64,000 nt of DNA from Streptomyces sp. SKN60 (GCF_026236535.1 NZ_JAHTMW010000006.1:62001-126000); one strand, 5' to 3'. Positions 52,928 through 63,013 are shown, counted from the first letter of the stretch. The notes: generated by a model not told the origin, from the letters alone. Program-made: numbers and translations.

Positions 52928-55900
52928 GCGCCGTACCCTCCTCGTACCGGGCGGCGAAGATCTCCGGCGCGAGCGCGGCGCGCAGGGCCCGCTCCGCGTG
53001 GGCCCGCACCGAGGCCTCGGTGGTGGCGGTCAGCGGGCGGAGGCCCGCGCCGCCGGGGGTGCCGCGGTGGGTGTCGTACGCGCCGAGCAGCCGCGCGCCC
53101 TCCTCGGCAGCCCCGCGGCCGGCGAGGGCCCAGGCGGCGGTGGCGAACTGGGTGACGATCAGGTAGGGCGCCACGAGGTACGCCAGTGTCTCCATCTCCC
53201 GTACGGCGCCCGCTAGTCGGGCCTGCGCGTCCTCGTACCGTCCGTCGACGCAGTCGAGCCAGCCGCCGAGGCCGTCCAGCATGCCCTGGAAGAGGCCGGG
53301 GGTGATGTCGTTGAACTCCCGCTGCATGTGGTGGAGTTGGTCGCGGGCCGGCCCGGTGCGTCCGGTGTTGCCGTAGTGCTGGGCGAGCAGCAGTCGGGCG
53401 GTGCTGACCGCCTCGACGCCCGACTCGCCGGACTCCGCGGCCGCTTCGACCAGCACCCGCTCGGCGGCCTCCCGCGCCGCCGGGTCCTCCGCCACCTCGG
53501 GGGTGCGCAGCCGTACGGCGGCGAGGAGCGCTCTGAACACGGGGATCTGCGAGCGGGCACCGAGGCGGGCGACCGCGTCGACGGCCCGCGCGAAGTCCGC
53601 GGCGGCCTCGGCGGTGCGCCCGGCCCGCTCGTAGGTCTCGCCGCGCGCGGCCAGCGCCTCGGCGATCCCCCAGGAGTCGCCGGCCTTCTCGAACCGGGCC
53701 AGCGCCTCCTCGGCGTCGCTCTCCTGGCCGCCCAGCAGCTTGGCGCGCAGGAGAAGCGCGTACCCGAGATCCCAACCGGCGGCGTCACCGTCGCCGTGGG
53801 CGCGGGCGGCGGCCACCAGCGCGGCCAGCGTCTCGTCGAGGCCGGCGAACCGCCCCGTCATCAGCTGCGCGAAGAACCACATCGTCCCGGGATGCCGGGA
53901 CACCTGCGGCAGCCCGGGTCGGTAGGCGGCGATCACCGCGTCGAGGCGCGCCCGGGTCTCCGGCCGCTCCAGCGCAGTGGCCCCGGAACCGCCCTCCGTG
54001 GCGAGCGCGAGCAACCGCCCACCGCGCCGCGCCTCCCACAACCGCTCCCCCGTCCACGGCGGCGGCACATCCCAGCAGCGCCCCTCGAACGCCTCCGCGG
54101 CCCGCACCGGCGCCGCGAACGGGTCGGGCCCGAGCGCGGCAGCCGCCCGCGTCCAGCTCCGCGCGTCGTGATGATGGTTCCGCAACTGCCAGAACCAGCT
54201 CATCGCCTGCACAAGACACAACGCCTCCTGCTCCGCCCCCACCCGCACGGCCGTACGCAACGCCCCCCGCACGTTGTCATGCTCGACCTCCAACCGCGCA
54301 AGCGCCAACGCCTGCCCAGGGCCCCGGAGTTCCGGGTCGGTGAGCCGCGCGAGCTCCCGATAGTGCACGAGATGCCGCCGCTCGGCCGCGCCCCGGTCAC
54401 CCGCCTCGTCGAGCCGCTCGCCGGCGTACTCGGCGACGGTCTCCAGGAGGCGGTAGCGCATCCCGGCGTCGGTGGGCGCGGCGACGACGAGGGACTTGTC
54501 GACGAGGGAACCGAGGAGGTCGAGGACGTCGGCGGGGGTGGGGGCACCCCCGGCCGGGGCCTCCGGCGCCTCCGCGCAGACCGCCTCCGCCGCTTCCAGG
54601 TCGCAGCCGCCCGTGAAGACCGACAGACGGCGCAGGACGGCGCGTTCGGGGTCGGTGAGGAGGTCCCAGGACCAGTCGACGACCGCGCGGAGGGTCTGCT
54701 GGCGGGGGAGGACGGTGCGGGCGCCGGAGGTGAGGAGGCGGAAGCGGTCGTCGAGGCGGTCGGCGATCTGGCGGGGGGTGAGCATACGGAGGCGGGCGGC
54801 GGCCAGTTCGATGGCCAGGGGGAGGCCGTCGAGGCGGCGGACGATCTCCGCCGCGGCGGCCCGGTCGTCGCCGACCGAGAAACCCGGACGGGCCGCCGCA
54901 CCACGCTCGCCGAAGAGCCGCAGCGCCGTCTCCTCCGGCAGCGGGCCCAGCGGCCGCAGCACCTCGCCCGGCACCCCCAGCGGCTCACGGCTGGTCGCAA
55001 GGACCGTCACACCCGGGCAGCGGGTCAGCAGCTCGGCCGTCAGTTTCGCGGCGCCATCGACGACGTGCTCGCAGTTGTCGAGGACCAGAAGGAGACGGCG
55101 GCGGGCGCAGTGGTCGACGAGGGCGGCGAGGGGGTCGTTGTCAGGGGTGTCGGGGAGGGTGGAGCCGCTCCAGATCTGGGTCTCGCGGGCTTCGAGGGCG
55201 GTGAGGACGGCCGCCGGGACGTCGGACTCCTCGCGTACGGCGGCGAGTTCGGCGAGATGGACCCGAACCTCCGCGGCGGCGCCGGCGGCCGCCAGGGCGA
55301 GGCGGGTCTTGCCGACACCGCCGGGGCCGGTCAGGGTGACGAGCCGGGAACGGATCAACTCCTGTGTCAGTTCGCGGAGTTCCTCGTCCCGGCCCAGGAA
55401 GGAGGTCGGCGGGGCAGGGAGCAGCCGCCGCACCTCCGAGGGTGAGGGCGCGCCGGTCAGCAACTCCCCGTACAGTGCGGCGAGTTCCACTCCCGGTTCG
55501 GTGCCGAGGCGGTCGGCGAGGGCGCGGCGCACGGTCTCGTACGCCGCGAGGGCCTCCGCCGGGCGGCCCGCGGCGCGCAGGGCACGGATCCGCAGCGCCT
55601 GCAGGGGTTCGTCAAGGGGGTGCTCGGCGGTGAGGGCGGCGAGCGGGGCGAGGGTGTCCTGCGCGTGGCCGAGGGCGACGTCCGCGGCGAGCCGGTCGCG
55701 CCGGGCGCGGTCGCGGCGCGCCTCGGCCCGTACGGCGAGCGGGTCGGCCGGGTGTCCGGGCAGGTCGGCGAGGGCAGGGCCGTGCCAGAGCCCGAGGGCG
55801 AGGTCGAGCAGGTGCGCGGCGCGCTCGGGGCGGGCGGCGACCAGCTCCCGTACCGCCTCGTCGGCGAGCCGTTCGAAGCGGAAGAGGTCGATGTCGTCAG

Positions 55901-56219
55901 GGGCGGCGGCAAGCCGGTAGCCGCCGGGCGCGGAGGCGACGGCGTCCCGGCCGAGGGCCCGGCGCAGCCGGCCGACCAGGGCGTGCAGGGCGGAGATCCG
56001 GTCCTCGTCGGTGTCGTCGGCCCACACCTGGGCGATGAGGGTGTCGGGGGCGACGGCCCGGCCGCCGGCCGCGGCCAGCGCGGTGAACAGGGCCCGGAGC
56101 CGGGCGCCGCTGAGCGGGGCGTCGTCGCCGTCGGCGCGCACGGCCCGGGCGGGGCCGAGGACGCGATAGCGGACGTGGTGAGGCGGGGCGGGGTCCGGGG
56201 GCGGCTGCATCGGGCCCAT
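52818..56219 (-). CDS. AfsR/SARP-type regulator with NB-ARC ATPase and TPR domains
   Basis: This 1133-residue regulator has an OmpR-type winged HTH (about 15-110, ALHALVGRLRRAL), a BTAD domain (about 110-255, LALGLWHGPALADLPG), an NB-ARC ATPase with Walker A GPGGVGKT (298-305, Lys304), LLLVLDNCEHV (Walker B), ATSREPL and LPLAIELAAARLRML, and C-terminal TPR-like repeats. This is the AfsR layout, activating secondary-metabolism genes. Start ATG 56219 or 56210. No biosynthetic cluster adjoins it, so targets are open. It diverges from the PP2C phosphatase; its C-terminus overlaps the SIP gene on the other strand. Confidence 0.92.
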   Translation of the reverse strand: MGPMQPPPDPAPPHHVRYRVLGPARAVRADGDDAPLSGARLRALFTALAAAGGRAVAPDTLIAQVWADDTDEDRISALHALVGRLRRALGRDAVASAPGGYRLAAAPDDIDLFRFERLADEAVRELVAARPERAAHLLDLALGLWHGPALADLPGHPADPLAVRAEARRDRARRDRLAADVALGHAQDTLAPLAALTAEHPLDEPLQALRIRALRAAGRPAEALAAYETVRRALADRLGTEPGVELAALYGELLTGAPSPSEVRRLLPAPPTSFLGRDEELRELTQELIRSRLVTLTGPGGVGKTRLALAAAGAAAEVRVHLAELAAVREESDVPAAVLTALEARETQIWSGSTLPDTPDNDPLAALVDHCARRRLLLVLDNCEHVVDGAAKLTAELLTRCPGVTVLATSREPLGVPGEVLRPLGPLPEETALRLFGERGAAARPGFSVGDDRAAAAEIVRRLDGLPLAIELAAARLRMLTPRQIADRLDDRFRLLTSGARTVLPRQQTLRAVVDWSWDLLTDPERAVLRRLSVFTGGCDLEAAEAVCAEAPEAPAGGAPTPADVLDLLGSLVDKSLVVAAPTDAGMRYRLLETVAEYAGERLDEAGDRGAAERRHLVHYRELARLTDPELRGPGQALALARLEVEHDNVRGALRTAVRVGAEQEALCLVQAMSWFWQLRNHHHDARSWTRAAAALGPDPFAAPVRAAEAFEGRCWDVPPPWTGERLWEARRGGRLLALATEGGSGATALERPETRARLDAVIAAYRPGLPQVSRHPGTMWFFAQLMTGRFAGLDETLAALVAAARAHGDGDAAGWDLGYALLLRAKLLGGQESDAEEALARFEKAGDSWGIAEALAARGETYERAGRTAEAAADFARAVDAVARLGARSQIPVFRALLAAVRLRTPEVAEDPAAREAAERVLVEAAAESGESGVEAVSTARLLLAQHYGNTGRTGPARDQLHHMQREFNDITPGLFQGMLDGLGGWLDCVDGRYEDAQARLAGAVREMETLAYLVAPYLIVTQFATAAWALAGRGAAEEGARLLGAYDTHRGTPGGAGLRPLTATTEASVRAHAERALRAALAPEIFAARYEEGTALTVREAAQRVREPARRAARAVPGPPPGPPGSARRPG

Positions 56220-56291
56220 TCTGCCGAATCCGTCCGCGTGGCGTCGTCCGCGCCATGGCGTGCGCGGGGTGCCGGTTCGACAATGGGTGGG

Positions 56292-58430
56292 ATGACCGAT
56301 GAGGAGCGGAACAGGCGCAGCGGCGAGATCGGGCCGACCGAGCGCCTGGCCATGAACCGCACCGGCAGTTTCGACTGGGATCTCGACACCGGAACCATCG
56401 ATGTCGACGACGCGGGGCTGCTGGTCTTCGGCGTGGCTCCGGACGCGTTCGACGGGCGGCCGGCGACGCTCGTACAGGATCTGGAGCCGACGGAACGGAC
56501 GCGCCTGGAGCGGGTGATCCGGGACGCGATCACCGGCGGCCGGTCCTCGTACACGGCCCATGTGCGGCTGGAGCGGGCCGACGGTACACCCCAATGGACG
56601 CATGTGCAGGCGCGGATCCTGCGCCGGGATTCCGGGATGGCGCACCGGATCGTGGGGATCGTGCGGGACGCGACGGCCGAGGTGACGCACTCGGCGTTCG
56701 TGCTCGATCTGGAGAAGCGGCGCGAGGCGCAGACGACGATCGTGGAGCGTACGACGCACGCGCTGTCGCGGGCGGTGACCGTGGACGACGTGACGGCCGC
56801 GCTGACCGGGCCCGGCGGGCTCGCGCGGCTCGGCGCGGAGGGGCTTGCGCTCGGTCTGGTCGAGCACGGTTCGCTCAATCTCATCGCGTTGACCGGGGAA
56901 TCCCTGGAGGCGTTCGAGGACTTCCGCAGCCGCCGGCTCGACCGGGGGCTGCCGCTCGCGGAGACGGTGCTGAGCGGCCGGCCGCGGTTCGTGCCCTCGT
57001 TCCTCAGCCTCGCGCAGGACTTCCCGGAGCTGGCGCCGTACGTGAACCGCATGCCGTTCCGGTCGGCCTGCTACCTGCCGCTGGTGGCGCAGGCCCGGTC
57101 GCTGGGCGGGATGGCGCTGTTCTACCGGCGCCGCAGCACCTTCAACGCCGACGAGCGCAACCTGCTGCTCGGTCTCGCGGCGATCGTGGCCCAGTCGCTG
57201 CAGCGGGCGATCCTCTTCGACGAGGAACGGGAGCTGGCGACGGGACTGCAGGCCACGATGCTGCCGCGGCGCATCCCGGAGATCACCGGCGGCGAGATCG
57301 CGGTGCGCTATCACGCGGCGTGGAGCGGTCGGCAGGTCGGCGGCGACTGGTACGACGTGATCCCGCTGCCGCGCGGCCGGGTCGGCGTCGTCGTGGGCGA
57401 CGTGCAGGGCCACGACACGCACGCCGCCGCGATCATGGGGCAGCTGCGGATCGCGCTGCGGGCGTACGCGGGCGAGGGCCACGCCCCGTCCACGGTCCTG
57501 GCCCGGGCCTCCCGCTTCCTCGCGGAGCTGGACACCAACCGCTTCGCGACCTGCACCTACGCACAGGTGGACCTGGCCGGCGGCACGGTGCGTGGGGTGC
57601 GGGCCGGGCATCTGGGGCCGCTGATCCGGCACACCGACGGGCGGGTGGGGCGGCCGAAGCTGCGCGGTGGGCTGCCGCTGGGCCTGGCGACGGTCTTCGG
57701 CGACGAGGAGTTCCCGGAGACCCGGCTCGACCTGGTGCCGGGCGAGACGCTGGTGCTGTGCACGGACGGTCTGGTCGAACAGCCCGGCACGGACATCGAG
57801 ACGGGGCTCGCGGCGCTCGCGGAGGCGGTGGGCAGCGGGCCGCCGCAGGCGGAGGCGCTGGCCGACCATCTGTCGGAGCGGCTGTGGGAGCGGTGGGGCT
57901 CGGGCGACGACGTGGCCCTGCTGGTGCTGCGGCGCAGCCCGGACCCGGGCACGCCGAAGGCGCCGCGCATCCACCAGTACATCCACCAGGCCGACCCGCA
58001 GGGCCTGTCGGACGCGCGGGCGGCGGTGGGGCAGGCCCTTGTGGACTGGGGCATGCCCGAACTCGCCGACGACGCCGAGCTGTTGACGGGCGAGCTGCTG
58101 GTCAACGTACTGCTGCACACGGAGGGCGGCGCGGTGCTCACCCTGGAGGTGCTGCCCGAACCGGTGCGCCGGGTACGCCTGTCGGTGCAGGACCGGTCGA
58201 GCGCCTGGCCGCGCCGCCGCACGCCCGGCGAGGCGGCGACCTCGGGGCGCGGGCTGCTCCTGATGGACGCGATCGCCTCGCGGTGGGGCGTGGAGCCGCG
58301 CGGTGAGGGCAAGGCGGTCTGGTGCGAGATCGGGCCGGGCGCGGCGAACGGCAACGGGAGCGGAAACCGGCACGGGAACGGGAACGGGAACGGGAGCCGT
58401 ACGGCGAACGGTGCCGCGGGCGGCCGGTAG
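56292..58430 (+). CDS. PAS-GAF-PP2C (SpoIIE) phosphatase with C-terminal HATPase domain
   Basis: This 712-residue signalling protein has a PAS domain (~20-130, NRTGSFDWDLDTG), a GAF domain (~150-305, LPLVAQARSLGGMALFYRR), a PP2C/SpoIIE phosphatase (~320-545) with GGDWYD (350-355) and GDVQGHD (369-375) metal-binding Asp residues, and a degenerate HATPase_c serine-kinase-like domain (~570-690, LTGELLVNVLLHTEGGAVL, GRGLLLMDAIAS). This is the common Streptomyces set for partner-switching control of sigma-B-type factors. The last ~30 residues are a Gly/Asn-rich repeat tail. Start ATG 56292 (56283 also possible). Confidence 0.92.
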   Translation: MTDEERNRRSGEIGPTERLAMNRTGSFDWDLDTGTIDVDDAGLLVFGVAPDAFDGRPATLVQDLEPTERTRLERVIRDAITGGRSSYTAHVRLERADGTPQWTHVQARILRRDSGMAHRIVGIVRDATAEVTHSAFVLDLEKRREAQTTIVERTTHALSRAVTVDDVTAALTGPGGLARLGAEGLALGLVEHGSLNLIALTGESLEAFEDFRSRRLDRGLPLAETVLSGRPRFVPSFLSLAQDFPELAPYVNRMPFRSACYLPLVAQARSLGGMALFYRRRSTFNADERNLLLGLAAIVAQSLQRAILFDEERELATGLQATMLPRRIPEITGGEIAVRYHAAWSGRQVGGDWYDVIPLPRGRVGVVVGDVQGHDTHAAAIMGQLRIALRAYAGEGHAPSTVLARASRFLAELDTNRFATCTYAQVDLAGGTVRGVRAGHLGPLIRHTDGRVGRPKLRGGLPLGLATVFGDEEFPETRLDLVPGETLVLCTDGLVEQPGTDIETGLAALAEAVGSGPPQAEALADHLSERLWERWGSGDDVALLVLRRSPDPGTPKAPRIHQYIHQADPQGLSDARAAVGQALVDWGMPELADDAELLTGELLVNVLLHTEGGAVLTLEVLPEPVRRVRLSVQDRSSAWPRRRTPGEAATSGRGLLLMDAIASRWGVEPRGEGKAVWCEIGPGAANGNGSGNRHGNGNGNGSRTANGAAGGR

Positions 58431-58462
58431 CGGGCCCGGGCGAGCGGAGGGCGGTGCGGGCG

Positions 58463-59473
58463 ATGGACCCGGTGGCGGCGCTGGAACGGATCGCGTTCCT
58501 CCTGGAACGCTCACAGGCCCCGACCTATCGGGTACGGGCCTTCCGCACGGCGTCCGCCGCCGTCACCGCCCTCGGGGCCGAGGCGACCGCGGCCCGCGCG
58601 GCGGCCGGCACCCTGGAGTCCGTCAAGGGCATCGGCCCGAAGACGGCTGCCGTGGTGAGCGAGGCGCTCGCCGGGCGGGTGCCCGAGTACCTGGAGCGCC
58701 TGGAGCGGGAGATCCCGGTGCCCGAGGCGCAGGGCGGCGAGACGCTGCGGGCGGCGCTGCGCGGCGACTGCCACGTCCACTCGGACTGGTCGGACGGCGG
58801 CTCCACCATCGAGGACATGGGCCGCACCGCGGCCCGCATCGGCCACGCGTGGACGGTCCTCACTGACCACTCCCCCAGTCTGAAGGTCGCCCGCGGGCTC
58901 TCCCCGGACCGCCTGCGGGAGCAACTCGACGTGGTGGCCCGCCTCAACGAGGAGTGGGCGCCCTTCCGCCTCCTCACCGGCATCGAGTGCGACATCCTGG
59001 AGGACGGCTCCCTCGACCAGGAGCCCGAACTCCTCGACCGGCTCGACCTGGTCGTCGGCTCGGTCCACTCCAAGCTCCGCATGGACTCCCGCGCCATGAC
59101 GCGGCGCATGGAACGCGCCGTCCGCAACCCCCTGCTGGACGTTCTCGGCCACTGCACGGGCCGTCTGGTGAGCGGCGGCCGGCTGCGCCCCGAGTCGGAG
59201 TTCGACGCGGAGCGGATCTTCGCCGCCTGCGCGGAGTCCGGCACGGCCGTCGAGATCAACAGCCGCCCCGAACGCCTCGACCCGCCACGGCGGTTGCTGC
59301 GTCAGGCGGTCGCCGCCGGTGTTTACTTCGCGATCGACACGGACGCCCACGCCCCGGGCCAGCTGGAGTGGCAGATCTTCGGCTGCGCGCGGGCGGAGGA
59401 GTGCGGGGTGCCGGCGGAGCGGGTCATCAACACCTGGGAGGTGGCGGAGCTGTTGGCGTGGACGCGGGGGTGA
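58463..59473 (+). CDS. PHP-domain protein with helix-hairpin-helix (PolX C-terminal type)
   Basis: This 336-residue protein has a PolX-like N-terminal helical part with the HhH motif ESVKGIGPKTAAVV (52-65), then a PHP metal-dependent phosphoesterase domain: DCHVHSDWSDGGS (His104-His106), WTVLTDHSP, GIECDILEDGS, VVGSVHS, LGHCTGR and AIDTDAHAP. It thus resembles the PHP half of DNA polymerase X without the polymerase palm. A role as a DNA-repair phosphoesterase or nuclease is plausible, not proven. It follows the phosphatase gene by 32 nt; GGAGG lies 12 nt upstream of the ATG. Confidence 0.88.
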   Translation: MDPVAALERIAFLLERSQAPTYRVRAFRTASAAVTALGAEATAARAAAGTLESVKGIGPKTAAVVSEALAGRVPEYLERLEREIPVPEAQGGETLRAALRGDCHVHSDWSDGGSTIEDMGRTAARIGHAWTVLTDHSPSLKVARGLSPDRLREQLDVVARLNEEWAPFRLLTGIECDILEDGSLDQEPELLDRLDLVVGSVHSKLRMDSRAMTRRMERAVRNPLLDVLGHCTGRLVSGGRLRPESEFDAERIFAACAESGTAVEINSRPERLDPPRRLLRQAVAAGVYFAIDTDAHAPGQLEWQIFGCARAEECGVPAERVINTWEVAELLAWTRG

Positions 59474-59515
59474 GGCGGGGAGCCGCAGCAGGTGGTCGCG
59501 GACGCTGCGGTACCG

Positions 59516-59725
59516 CTAGAGGCCGTCGCCGGCGTCCGCGGCGCCCTCGTACTCGTACGCGCGGGCGAGCGCGATGCCGAGGTCGGCGGCGAAGGCCGGA
59601 TCGCCCGTGACGGCCCGCCGTTCGGCCTCGTCCGTCAGTTCGCCGACGTTCCGCAGGCCCGGCAGCTCGGCCACGATCTTCCGTATCCGGTCGTTCCCGT
59701 CTTTCCGGTCGTTCCCCTCCGCCAT
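59516..59725 (-). CDS. Small hypothetical protein, 69 residues
   Basis: A short gene (MAEGNDRKDGNDRIRKIVAELPGLRNVGELTDEAERRAVTGD...) with high-GC codon bias and an acidic, alpha-helical composition. No domain is recognised. It lies convergent to the PHP gene and downstream, in line, with the aldehyde dehydrogenase. Probably real but unassigned. Confidence 0.55.
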   Translation of the reverse strand: MAEGNDRKDGNDRIRKIVAELPGLRNVGELTDEAERRAVTGDPAFAADLGIALARAYEYEGAADAGDGL

Positions 59726-59772
59726 GCCCGCAGCCTACGCGGGGCGGCCTGCCCCTCCCCGGCCTCCCCGCC

Positions 59773-61164
59773 TCAGGCGCGCTGCCACACCGTCGTGACG
59801 TTGCAGAACTCGCGGATGCCGTGGCCGGAGAGCTCCCGCCCGTACCCCGAACGCTTGACGCCGCCGAAGGGGAGGGCGGGGTGGGAGGCGGTCATGCCGT
59901 TGACGAAGACGCCGCCCGCCTCCAGGTCCCGTACGAAGAAGTCGATGTCCTCGTCCCGGCGGGTCCAGACGTTCGAACTCAGGCCGAAGGGCGAATCGTT
60001 GGCGACGGTGACGGCCTCCTCGATGTCGGCGACCGGGTAGAGGGTGGCGACCGGTCCGAAGGTCTCCTCGCGGTGGACGCGCATCTCGGGGGTGATGGCG
60101 GTGAGCACGGTGGGGCGGTAGAACCAGCCGCGGGGCAGCTCGGGCGGACGGCCGCCGCCGCACAGGACGGTGGCGCCCTTGTTCACGGCGTCGTCGACGA
60201 GGGCTTCGAGGTCGGTGCGGCCCTGTTCGGTGGCGAGCGGGCCGACGTCGGTGTCGTCGTCAAGGGGGTCGCCGACGGTGAGGGAGTTCATGGCGGCGGT
60301 GAAGCGCTCGGCGAAGTCGTCGTAGACGTCCCGGTGGACGATGAAGCGCTTGGCGGCGATGCAGGACTGCCCGTTGTTCTGTACGCGCGCGGTGACCGCG
60401 GTCTTCACGGCGCGGGGCAGATCGGCGGAGGGCATGACGATGTACGGGTCGCTGCCGCCGAGCTCCAGGACGGTCTTCTTGACCTCGTCGCCGGCGATGG
60501 CGGCGACGGAGCGGCCGGCGGGTTCGCTGCCGGTGAGGGTCGCGGCGGCGATCCGCGGGTCGCGCAGGACGCCCTCGACGGCGCCGGCGCCGATCAGGAG
60601 GGTCTGGAAGCAGCCGTCGGGGAAGCCTGCGCGGTGGAAGAGGTTGCCGAGGTAGAGGGCGGTCTGCGGCACGTTGGAGGCATGCTTGAGCAGACCGGTG
60701 TTCCCGGCCATGAGTGCGGGCGCGGCGAACCGGATGGCCTGCCAGAGCGGGAAGTTCCACGGCATGACGGCGAGGACGGTGCCGAGCGGCCGGTAGTGCA
60801 CCCGGGCGCGGTCGGCGCCGGAGTCCTGGACGTCGTGGTCGGCGGGGTGCTCGTCGGCGAGCAGCGCCTCGGCGTGGTCGGCGTACCAGCGCATGGTCCT
60901 GGCGCACTTGGCGGCCTCGGCACGGGCGGCGACGATCGGTTTGCCCATCTCGGTGGTCATGGTGCGGGCGATGTCCTCGGCGTCCTCGTCGAGGAGCGAC
61001 GCGGCGGCCCGCATCAGCCGGGCGCGCTCGGCGAAGGGGGTGGTGCGGTACTGGCGGTACGCCTCGTGGGCGGCGTCGATCCGGCGCTCGACCTCGGCGG
61101 GCCCGTGGGCCTCGTACGTCCGCAGCGTCTCGCCGGTCGCCGGGTTCACGGTGGCGATGCCCAT
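59773..61164 (-). CDS. NAD(P)-dependent aldehyde dehydrogenase (succinate-semialdehyde type)
   Basis: This 463-residue ALDH oxidises an aldehyde to the acid. It has MPWNFPLWQAIRF, TGSEPAGRSVAA (coenzyme loop), VLELGGSDPYIV (catalytic Glu), NNGQSCIAAKRF (catalytic Cys) and EETFGPVATLYPV. The close resemblance to the GabD/YneI branch suggests succinate semialdehyde, but the substrate is not settled. ATG 61164 has CAGGAGGAG ahead. The longer open frame to 62328 is a shadow of the ThuA gene region. Confidence 0.92.
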   Translation of the reverse strand: MGIATVNPATGETLRTYEAHGPAEVERRIDAAHEAYRQYRTTPFAERARLMRAAASLLDEDAEDIARTMTTEMGKPIVAARAEAAKCARTMRWYADHAEALLADEHPADHDVQDSGADRARVHYRPLGTVLAVMPWNFPLWQAIRFAAPALMAGNTGLLKHASNVPQTALYLGNLFHRAGFPDGCFQTLLIGAGAVEGVLRDPRIAAATLTGSEPAGRSVAAIAGDEVKKTVLELGGSDPYIVMPSADLPRAVKTAVTARVQNNGQSCIAAKRFIVHRDVYDDFAERFTAAMNSLTVGDPLDDDTDVGPLATEQGRTDLEALVDDAVNKGATVLCGGGRPPELPRGWFYRPTVLTAITPEMRVHREETFGPVATLYPVADIEEAVTVANDSPFGLSSNVWTRRDEDIDFFVRDLEAGGVFVNGMTASHPALPFGGVKRSGYGRELSGHGIREFCNVTTVWQRA

Positions 61165-61312
61165 GTCGTCTCCTCCTGAGCTGGAGTCCCGCGCGCGAAT
61201 CTCCCCACCCGTCACGCTTGCGCGGCCGGGCGCGGGCCGCAAATCGGGGCGGGGCGGCGGGGTGACCGCCGGACCGGATCCGGGGGCCGCGCGGGGCGGC
61301 CCGTGCCGCAGG

Positions 61313-61990
61313 TCAGCGGCGTGCGACCCAGCGCAGGGCGCCGTCGAGGTGGGCGCGGAAGACGGGGTCCGCGTACGCCTCGGTGGCGTGGCCGAGCGCG
61401 GTGAAGAGGATCCGGCCGTGCTCGGGCGTCGCCTCGCGGCACCACACCAGTGGGTGGTCGGCGCCGAGGGTCCCGCCCTCGTAGCTGGTCTCGTCGGCGC
61501 CGGCGAGGACGTGGACGCCGGCGTCCCGCGGGTGGCTGCTGTACTCGTACCACTCGTCGGTGCGGTCCCAGCGCTCCGGCAGCGGGGCGGTCGCCGGGTG
61601 GGCGGGGTCCTCGACGAGGACGGTGCCGGGCTGGAGCGGCGGGTGGCCGGTGAAGCGGGTGCCGAGGAGTTCGCCGTAGAACGGCCAGTCGGGTTCGGCG
61701 TTGGCGGCGGCGTGCACGACGAGGAGCCCGCCCCCGCCCCGTACGTACGCCTCGAAGGAGGCCCGGCCCGCGTCGGTGAGGACGGTCCCGGTGGTGGAGA
61801 GCAGCACGACGGCGGCGCAGCGGGCGAGCCGGCCGGGGGCGAAGGCGGCGGGGTCCTCGGTGGTCTCGGGGGCGAGGCCGGCGGCGGTGGCGAGTTCGGC
61901 GAGCGCGGCGGCGCCGGCGGGGATGGAGTCGTGGCGGTAGCCGGCGGTGCGGGTGTAGACGAGGACGTCCGTGGCGGTGCTGCGGGGCAC
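61313..61990 (-). CDS. ThuA-like (trehalose utilisation) protein
   Basis: This 225-residue protein with a class I glutamine-amidotransferase-like ThuA fold: VLVYTRTAGYRHDSI, AAVVLLSTTGTVLTDAGRA, GGGGLLVVHAAAN, FTGHPPLQPG and ILFTALGHATEAYADP. Family members act in carbohydrate metabolism with an unproven enzyme activity. The start is GTG at 61990 with GGGAGG 6 nt upstream. It diverges from the DUF3626 gene. Confidence 0.88.
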   Translation of the reverse strand: MPRSTATDVLVYTRTAGYRHDSIPAGAAALAELATAAGLAPETTEDPAAFAPGRLARCAAVVLLSTTGTVLTDAGRASFEAYVRGGGGLLVVHAAANAEPDWPFYGELLGTRFTGHPPLQPGTVLVEDPAHPATAPLPERWDRTDEWYEYSSHPRDAGVHVLAGADETSYEGGTLGADHPLVWCREATPEHGRILFTALGHATEAYADPVFRAHLDGALRWVARR

Positions 61991-62158
61991 GTGGGCCCTC
62001 CCCCTGGTGGCGTGGTGGTCGCGTGGTGTGCGGCGGGGGCCGGTAGAGCCCGACCCGCCACGCTCCGGCCCGGGACCGGAAAGCGCTTGCCGCACGGCGG
62101 GACCGTAGCCAGCGAAAAGCGCGCGACGCAAGGCCGGCCGCCACGGCAGACTGCGGCG

Positions 62159-63013
62159 ATGGACCTCCTGCCCCGGCCGCGCCGCGCCCTCGCCCATGTC
62201 TCCGCCCTGGCCACCGGCGCCGTGGCCGCGCCCGCGCCGCGCGTGACGCTCAACTTCCACCCCACCTTCCTCGGCCGGCTGGCCGAGGAAGGCGTGTACC
62301 GCTCGCAGTTCGTCACCGGCACCAGCAACGGCGGGCTGACCGCGCACCCCGGCGGGGACCGGTGGCGGTGGGAGAGCCGGATCTTCGGCGGCGCGTACGA
62401 CGACGCCCCGGCGCACGAGCGCCCGGTGTACGGCGCGCTCGACCACCGGCGCCGCCCCTACGGGGCCGCGCCGCGCTTCGGCTCGGCGCATCTGCGGCTG
62501 ACCGCCGACACGCTGGCCCGCACCACCTTCTGCTACCCGGACAGCGTCCTCGAACCCACGGACTTCGGCGTCGCCGAGCGCACGGCCGCCCTGATCGCGC
62601 TGGCCCTCGCCGACGACCAGGACGCGCTCGACGACTACGTCGAGGCCCAGGTCCACGGCCCGGTCGAGCTCGGCCGGGACGTGGAGGCCCTTGTCCTCGA
62701 CCCGTCCTTCCGCGGTACGGAGGTGGAGGCCGCCGCCCGCGCGCTGCCGTGCCCGGTGGAGTGGCACGGCGGCTTCCGGCTGACGGTCGACGAACTGCGC
62801 CGGCACCCCGGCTACCGCGGCCCCGAGTTCGTCGAACTGGGCGCCGCGATCGCCGAGGACGGCCGGCTCGACCCCCGCATCGTCCAGTCGGCCGCCGAGT
62901 CGGGCCGGCACGACCGGCAGGCGGTGAAGCGGGTCTGGCACCTGCTCGCCCGGTTCGGGGCGCCGGAGACCGCGCCGCAGACCGCGCCGCAGACCGAGGA
63001 CGCGACCCGCTAG
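62159..63013 (+). CDS. DUF3626 family protein
   Basis: This 284-residue protein shows the DUF3626 pattern VTLNFHPTFLGRLAEEGVYRSQFVTGTSNGG region, RWRWESRIFGGAYDDA, RPVYGALDHRRRPYGAAPRFGSAHLRL and TFCYPDSVLEP. The family is annotated as uncharacterised, possibly ADP-ribosyl-transferase-like from its YGAL and Glu-rich layout, but I do not claim activity. The ATG at 62159 is the first plausible start; the frame extends left through a shadow. A short tail repeat (APQTAPQTED) ends the protein. Confidence 0.82.
   Translation: MDLLPRPRRALAHVSALATGAVAAPAPRVTLNFHPTFLGRLAEEGVYRSQFVTGTSNGGLTAHPGGDRWRWESRIFGGAYDDAPAHERPVYGALDHRRRPYGAAPRFGSAHLRLTADTLARTTFCYPDSVLEPTDFGVAERTAALIALALADDQDALDDYVEAQVHGPVELGRDVEALVLDPSFRGTEVEAAARALPCPVEWHGGFRLTVDELRRHPGYRGPEFVELGAAIAEDGRLDPRIVQSAAESGRHDRQAVKRVWHLLARFGAPETAPQTAPQTEDATR

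Noticed and set aside
56220..58514. N-terminal extension of the SARP frame to 58514
   Set aside because: It is antisense to the PP2C gene; the SARP N-terminus with the winged HTH begins near 56219.
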